In this document: piece by piece, positions 6,961 through 10,776 of the stretch
Numbering within the stretch: the first letter of the stretch is position 1
Layout of the letters: every line of letters starts with the position of its first letter
Source: Gammaproteobacteria bacterium
GTDB lineage: Bacteria; Pseudomonadota; Gammaproteobacteria; SZUA-229
Assembly (NCBI GenBank): GCA_013138755.1
Contig: WTCC01000322.1
Span: forward strand, 1-10,776
DNA length: 10,776 nt
Direction: 5' to 3'
Translations under genes and position numbers: made by a program
The notes under the pieces: model-generated
Told to the model about the DNA's origin: nothing
The model's input: the letters and a program-made list of their open reading frames with translations, nothing else
The model's database searches: none

Positions 6961-8637
6961 TTAAAATTTATCTGTCACCGCTCCTTCTGAAGCGGAACAG
7001 ACCAACTTCGCATATTTCGCCAAAACACCGCGCGTTTCTTTTGGTGCTGGTTGTTTCCAGCCAGAGAGACGTTTATCTATTTCTTCTTGAGAAATATTTA
7101 AGTTCAACGTTTTGTTTTCTGCATCGATGGTGAGACTGTCGCCAGTCTCAATAATAGCGATAGGACCACCAACGGCCGCTTCAGGGGTAACGTGACCGAC
7201 GACAAAACCATGACTGCCGCCAGAAAAACGACCATCGGTAATCAATGCGACATCTTTACCCAGACCCTTACCCATAATCGCACCGGTCGGACTCAACATC
7301 TCACGCATACCAGGGCCGCCAACTGGACCTTCGTGACGGATGACGACGACATCTCCTTTAACCACAGTATCATCAAGAATTGCTGTCAGGGCAGCTTCTT
7401 CAGATTCAAATACACGCGCTCTACCGGTAAATGTTAAACCTTCTTTGCCGGTTATCTTTGCCACTGAGCCGGTTGTTGCGATGTTACCGTACAGTATGAC
7501 CAGATGGCTGTCTTTTTTGATCGGGTTATCCAGCGCACGAATGATGTCTTGCTCAACAGGATAAGGTTTAACATCAGCGAGGTTCTCCGCCATGGTCTTA
7601 CCAGTTACCGTCATGCAGTCGCCATGCAACAGACCTGCATCCAATAAAATTTTCATCAATGGCTGAATACCGCCGATTGCTATCAACTCAGACATCAAAT
7701 ATCTACCACTGGGTTTTAAATCGGCTAGCAACGGAACATTAGCGCCAATCTTTGTAAAATCATCCAGCTCAAGCTCTACGTTTGCCGCATGCGCCATGGC
7801 TAATAGATGCAGCACCGCATTGGTTGACCCCCCTAAAGCTATAACGACAGTGATAGCATTTTCAAATGCTTTACGCGTCATGATGTCGCTCGGTTTGATG
7901 TCGTTTTTAATCAGTTCCAATACCGCGGCACCGGCACGACGACAATCATTCTTTTTATCCTCCGAGACCGCTTCTTGTGCCGAACTGTTAGGCATACTCA
8001 TGCCAAGTGCTTCGATCGCAGACGCCATGGTGTTTGCTGTGTACATTCCACCACAAGAACCCGGACCCGGAATTGCAGTGTCCTCCACTACTTTTAATTC
8101 TGCTTCAGAAACCGTACCTGCAGCCACACCACCAACAGCTTCAAAAACTGAAACGATATCTGTGTGCCCAGCGCCAGGTTTAATTGTTCCGCCATAAACA
8201 AAGACTGAAGGTCGATTCAATCGCGCCATAGCAATCAAACAACCGGGCATGTTTTTATCACAACCGCCAATGGCTACAACGCCATCGAAGCCCTGCGCAC
8301 CGGTCACCGTCTCAATAGAATCTGCTATCACTTCACGTGACACTAATGAGTAACGCATACCTGGAGTACCCATCGATATACCATCTGACACCGTTATCGT
8401 ATTAAAAATAATACTTTTACCACCCACTTCATCCACACCCTGCGCTGCATCTTCAGCCAGTCTATTGATGTGCATATTACAAGGTGTCACCATGCTCCAG
8501 GTTGATGCGATACCGACCTGTGGCTTTTTAAAATCATCATCATCAAAACCAACAGCATGTAACATTGCCCTACTCGGAGCCTGAGCCACTCCATCAACGA
8601 TGATTGATGAAAACCTACGTGTTTTATCATTTGCCAT
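6961..8637 (-). CDS. ilvD: Dihydroxy-acid dehydratase
   Basis: Cytoplasmic iron-sulfur enzyme that dehydrates 2,3-dihydroxy-isovalerate and 2,3-dihydroxy-3-methylvalerate to the 2-keto acids leading to valine, leucine and isoleucine. The 558 residues match the shorter IlvD subfamily rather than the 616-residue E. coli form. Cluster ligands are the three cysteines C53 (TPCNMHI), C126 (GGCDKNMPG) and C195 (GPGSCGGM). Magnesium ligands are expected at D85 (VSDGIS) and at D127 with carbamylated K128 of the CDK motif. The proposed catalytic base is S472 in [13 protein letters not shown]. The C-terminal swivelling domain begins around residue 370. The ATG at 8637 gives the usual N-terminus ([11 protein letters not shown]); a weak AGG lies about 10 bases upstream. 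It is transcribed divergently from argA, and ppnN follows after 124 bp. I see no leader peptide or attenuator of the ilv type upstream. Sugar-acid dehydratases (Edd, AraC-type) are paralogues, but the CDKNMPG and ending are those of IlvD. Confidence 0.96.
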   Translation of the reverse strand: MANDKTRRFSSIIVDGVAQAPSRAMLHAVGFDDDDFKKPQVGIASTWSMVTPCNMHINRLAEDAAQGVDEVGGKSIIFNTITVSDGISMGTPGMRYSLVSREVIADSIETVTGAQGFDGVVAIGGCDKNMPGCLIAMARLNRPSVFVYGGTIKPGAGHTDIVSVFEAVGGVAAGTVSEAELKVVEDTAIPGPGSCGGMYTANTMASAIEALGMSMPNSSAQEAVSEDKKNDCRRAGAAVLELIKNDIKPSDIMTRKAFENAITVVIALGGSTNAVLHLLAMAHAANVELELDDFTKIGANVPLLADLKPSGRYLMSELIAIGGIQPLMKILLDAGLLHGDCMTVTGKTMAENLADVKPYPVEQDIIRALDNPIKKDSHLVILYGNIATTGSVAKITGKEGLTFTGRARVFESEEAALTAILDDTVVKGDVVVIRHEGPVGGPGMREMLSPTGAIMGKGLGKDVALITDGRFSGGSHGFVVGHVTPEAAVGGPIAIIETGDSLTIDAENKTLNLNISQEEIDKRLSGWKQPAPKETRGVLAKYAKLVCSASEGAVTDKF

Positions 8638-8703
8638 GACACTAACCTATTAAAATAACTAACAATAATTGAAACTTAATCTGCAAAAAACCACAAAAAC
8701 AGA

Positions 8704-8731
8704 TTGAAGAGAAAAGAGAATCGGGTATATT
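8704..8731 (+). promoter_or_regulatory. Possible argA-nadC promoter
   Basis: TTGAAG (8704-8709) and TATATT (8726-8731) are separated by 16 bp, a near-consensus sigma-70 arrangement, giving a start near 8738 and a leader of about 75 bases. At the very beginning of that leader, TGGTGC (8739-8744) could pair with GCGCCA (8764-8769), a weak stem with a 19-base loop. No convincing ArgR box (a TGAAT-type inverted repeat) is visible. The rest of the 8638-8813 divergent region is A/T-rich; I could not place the ilvD promoter. Confidence 0.4.
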
Positions 8732-8813
8732 AACAGTCTGGTGCCTTATATTAAATACACATAGCGCCACTACTACAGATATACTGCTAGAAAAGAAATA
8801 AAGAGACTCAATA

Positions 8814-10178
8814 GTGGATACAGAAGCTCACAATCAGGACAGTAAAAATAAAGACCACGTTAGCTGGTTCCGACAATCAGCACCCTATATCCACGCGCAC
8901 CGCGGACGTACCTTCGTTATTCTTTTCGGTGGTGAAGCCGTCGAAGATAATGGTTTTGCACACCTTATTCACGACATCGCACTATTAGGTAGTTTAGGTG
9001 TACGAATCGTCCTGGTGCATGGAGCTCGCCCGCAGATAGAAAAACAGCTAAACGAATCTAGAATAGATTCAGCTTTTCACGAGAATATGCGCATCACGCT
9101 AAGTGAACATATGCCCACTGTCGAACAGGCGGTTGGACAAGTTCGTATGCGCATCGAAGCACAACTCTCTATGGGTTTACCAAATACACCGATGTCTGGT
9201 GCTTCGGTACGCGTCGTCTCCGGCAATTTCATCACTGCCCAACCTTACGGCATACACAATGGTATCGATTATTGCCAGACTGGTAATGTTCGAAGTATTG
9301 ATGACGCAGCCATTAAACAGCATCTGGTCAACAACAACGTGGTATTGATCTCACCTATCGGCTATTCACCAACCGGGGAAATTTTTAATCTACGAGCAGA
9401 AGATGTAGCAACTAATACTGCAATAGCTCTTAATGCTGACAAACTAATCTTCATCATGGAGAACAATGGTGTTAACAATAAAAATGGTGACTTGCTACAG
9501 CAGTTAAACCTTCCACAAGCTGAAGGCTGGCTTAAAAAACACTGTACAGACAGTGATACAGAACAATGCAAAGATACACAGGCACACTTGCATAATGCGG
9601 CCCAAGCTTGTCGTGGCGGTGTTCGCCGCGCGCACTTGATCAGCAGGCAAACAGATGGCGCGCTACTACAGGAACTATATACTCGTGATGGCATAGGAAC
9701 ACTGGTCACCACCGATAGTTACGAAGGCATACGCACAGCAAATATCGAAGATATCGGTGGCATCATGGAACTTATATCTCCACTTGAAGATGAAGGTGTA
9801 TTAGTTAAGCGTTCACGCGAACAACTTGAATTAGATATCTACAATTTCACTGTGATCGAACGTGACGGTATGATCATTGCCTGTGCTGCTTTATTCTTCT
9901 TTGCAGAAGAAAAATATGCTGAACTTGCCTGTCTCGCAGTGCATCAAGATTACCAGATACACGGTCGTGGCGATGACCTGTTGCAACATATAGAGTGGCA
10001 GGCAAGAAAGAAACACATGAAAAAACTTTTCACTCTGACCACACAAACGATGCACTGGTTTATCGAACGCAGCTTTACTGAATGTTCAATTGATGATTTA
10101 CCTGTAGAGCGACAGTCGCTGTATAATTTTCAACGAAATTCAAAAGTGCTCTGCAAACACCTTGGTCCTGATGAATAA
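8814..10178 (+). CDS. argA: N-acetylglutamate synthase (amino-acid N-acetyltransferase)
   Basis: Cytoplasmic enzyme that transfers acetyl from acetyl-CoA to glutamate, the first and normally arginine-inhibited step of arginine synthesis. The 454 residues follow E. coli ArgA (443) throughout. An N-terminal amino-acid-kinase-like domain (about 25-295) has FGGEAVED (38-45), VLVHGARPQI (66-75) and VVSGNFITAQP (134-144). It carries the arginine site in the family and has no kinase activity there. A C-terminal GNAT domain (about 305-450) follows, with the acetyl-CoA loop QIHGRG (381-386), which fits the GNAT consensus Q/R-x-x-G-x-G/A, and the NFQRNSKVL ending. The start is GTG at 8814. An in-frame TAA at 8799-8801 excludes anything further upstream, and the next in-frame ATG is at codon 92, inside the conserved domain. 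The ribosome binding site (AAGAGA, 8801-8806) is weak, which together with GTG suggests modest expression. nadC follows after 8 bp. Confidence 0.96.
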   Translation: MDTEAHNQDSKNKDHVSWFRQSAPYIHAHRGRTFVILFGGEAVEDNGFAHLIHDIALLGSLGVRIVLVHGARPQIEKQLNESRIDSAFHENMRITLSEHMPTVEQAVGQVRMRIEAQLSMGLPNTPMSGASVRVVSGNFITAQPYGIHNGIDYCQTGNVRSIDDAAIKQHLVNNNVVLISPIGYSPTGEIFNLRAEDVATNTAIALNADKLIFIMENNGVNNKNGDLLQQLNLPQAEGWLKKHCTDSDTEQCKDTQAHLHNAAQACRGGVRRAHLISRQTDGALLQELYTRDGIGTLVTTDSYEGIRTANIEDIGGIMELISPLEDEGVLVKRSREQLELDIYNFTVIERDGMIIACAALFFFAEEKYAELACLAVHQDYQIHGRGDDLLQHIEWQARKKHMKKLFTLTTQTMHWFIERSFTECSIDDLPVERQSLYNFQRNSKVLCKHLGPDE

Positions 10179-10186
10179 TTGAATCT

Positions 10187-10776
10187 ATGGCATTACTACA
10201 AGTTCCACAGAGCGTCATAGAAGAAAATGTTTTTAATGCTCTTAAAGAAGATGTTGGCGAAGGCGATATAACCGCAGAGCTTATTCCGCCTGATAATATC
10301 TCTCTGGCAACCGTTATCAGTCGTGAGGATTGTGTATTTTGCGGCCTCGACTGGTTTGAAGAAACCTATCGCCAGATCGATGATGAGATTTTAATCGACT
10401 GGTCCGTTGATGATGGCGAACATATGAGTGCAGGCGATATAATCTGCACCATCAGTGGCTCTTCACAAAAAATTGTTACTGGCGAACGTACAGCGCTCAA
10501 CTTCGTACAAACTTTATCTGCGACAGCCACTCAATCAAAAAAATACGCCACTGAAGTTATAGATACAGAAACAAAAATTTTAGATACTCGTAAGACCATC
10601 CCTGGCTTACGGATGGCACAAAAATACGCGGTATCATGTGGCGGCTGCGAAAATCATCGCTTAGGATTATTCGACGCATTTCTGATCAAAGAAAACCATA
10701 TCAAGGCCTGCGAAGGTATACAGAATGCAGTAAGCGAGGCCCGCTTCTACAACCCCGAGATGAGTGTTGAGGTTGA
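10187..10776 (+). CDS. nadC: Nicotinate-nucleotide pyrophosphorylase (quinolinate phosphoribosyltransferase), partial, 3' end outside window
   Basis: Cytoplasmic enzyme converting quinolinate and PRPP to nicotinate mononucleotide, carbon dioxide and pyrophosphate in de novo NAD synthesis. I translated 196 codons from the ATG at 10187, open to the right edge, out of about 280-300 expected. The N-terminal domain starts with a KEDVGEGDITAELIP block (20-34). The quinolinate/phosphate-binding basic residues are present: R101 (GERTALNF), R135 (LDTRKTIPG), H157-R158 (GGCENHRLG) and K168 (LIKENHI). The substrate and PRPP residues of the C-terminal barrel lie beyond the window. It begins 8 bases after the argA stop, with only a poor ribosome binding site, so it is very likely cotranscribed with argA and may depend on translational coupling. 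No frameshift or odd residue seen. Confidence 0.96.
   Translation, partial: MALLQVPQSVIEENVFNALKEDVGEGDITAELIPPDNISLATVISREDCVFCGLDWFEETYRQIDDEILIDWSVDDGEHMSAGDIICTISGSSQKIVTGERTALNFVQTLSATATQSKKYATEVIDTETKILDTRKTIPGLRMAQKYAVSCGGCENHRLGLFDAFLIKENHIKACEGIQNAVSEARFYNPEMSVEV

Noticed and set aside
7796-8197. 133-codon plus-strand open frame antisense to ilvD
   Set aside because: Antisense to conserved IlvD sequence, with no recognisable domain; typical shadow of a high-quality gene.
8678-8705. Inverted repeat AATCTG/CAGATT with a 16-base loop between ilvD and argA
   Set aside because: Six-base arms in A/T-rich DNA are expected by chance, and no T run follows to make it a terminator.
8638-8813. 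ilv-type leader peptide/attenuator or ArgR box
   Set aside because: No short reading frame rich in Ile, Leu or Val codons and no TGAAT-type inverted repeat was found in this divergent region.
9362-9712. 116-codon minus-strand open frame antisense to argA
   Set aside because: Low-complexity serine/cysteine-rich translation antisense to conserved ArgA; not a gene.
10638-10662. Cysteine in the NadC GGCENHR motif where E. coli has glycine
   Set aside because: The adjacent His-Arg binding residues are intact, and to my recollection cysteine at this position is common in other bacterial NadC proteins.
1-10776. Undescribed defence, mobile or biosynthetic system
   Set aside because: All nine genes are recognised housekeeping families with intact motifs; gaps are short and there are no repeats, IS ends or unknown proteins to support such a system.

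Overview
The window is a stretch of ordinary chromosomal housekeeping DNA from a gammaproteobacterium with moderately low GC (about 40-45% by eye). The evidence is the close resemblance of GlnE, PpnN, ArgA and NadC to their enterobacterial and pseudomonad counterparts, and the presence of the classical ArgA/ArgE (linear) arginine pathway. The argA, argE, pit and DUF47 grouping also resembles, from memory, the Pseudomonas aeruginosa neighbourhood PA5204-PA5208. The species cannot be named from this sequence. Coding density is high and there are no tRNA, rRNA, CRISPR, IS or phage signals.

Layout, left to right. Bases 1-1990 (minus) hold about two thirds of glnE, the adenylyltransferase/adenylyl-removase of glutamine synthetase, cut by the left edge. 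Bases 2144-4100 (minus) hold a two-gene phosphate unit, a PhoU-like DUF47 protein followed 10 bp later by a PiT-family phosphate transporter. A very A/T-rich 127-bp divergent intergenic region with an A9-GC-T8 near-palindrome separates it from argE (4228-5403, plus). argE converges on ppnN (5466-6836, minus), a nucleotide monophosphate nucleosidase. Upstream of ppnN and in the same direction lies ilvD (6961-8637, minus), and the 124-bp gap between them contains a perfect 8-bp inverted repeat beside a plausible promoter. A 176-bp divergent region separates ilvD from argA (8814-10178, plus, GTG start). argA is followed after 8 bp by nadC, which is cut by the right edge.

Functionally the genes concern nitrogen and amino-acid metabolism and nucleotide/cofactor balance. 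GlnE tunes glutamine synthetase, ArgA and ArgE make the first and fifth steps of linear arginine synthesis, IlvD makes the keto-acid precursors of branched-chain amino acids, NadC makes NAD precursor, PpnN hydrolyses purine nucleotides under alarmone control, and DUF47-Pit imports phosphate.

I looked for an undescribed system and found none. Every gene belongs to a well-known family with its key residues intact. The points worth a second look are small: two intergenic inverted repeats, the argA-nadC coupling, the cysteine signature of IlvD, and the weak translation signals of argE.
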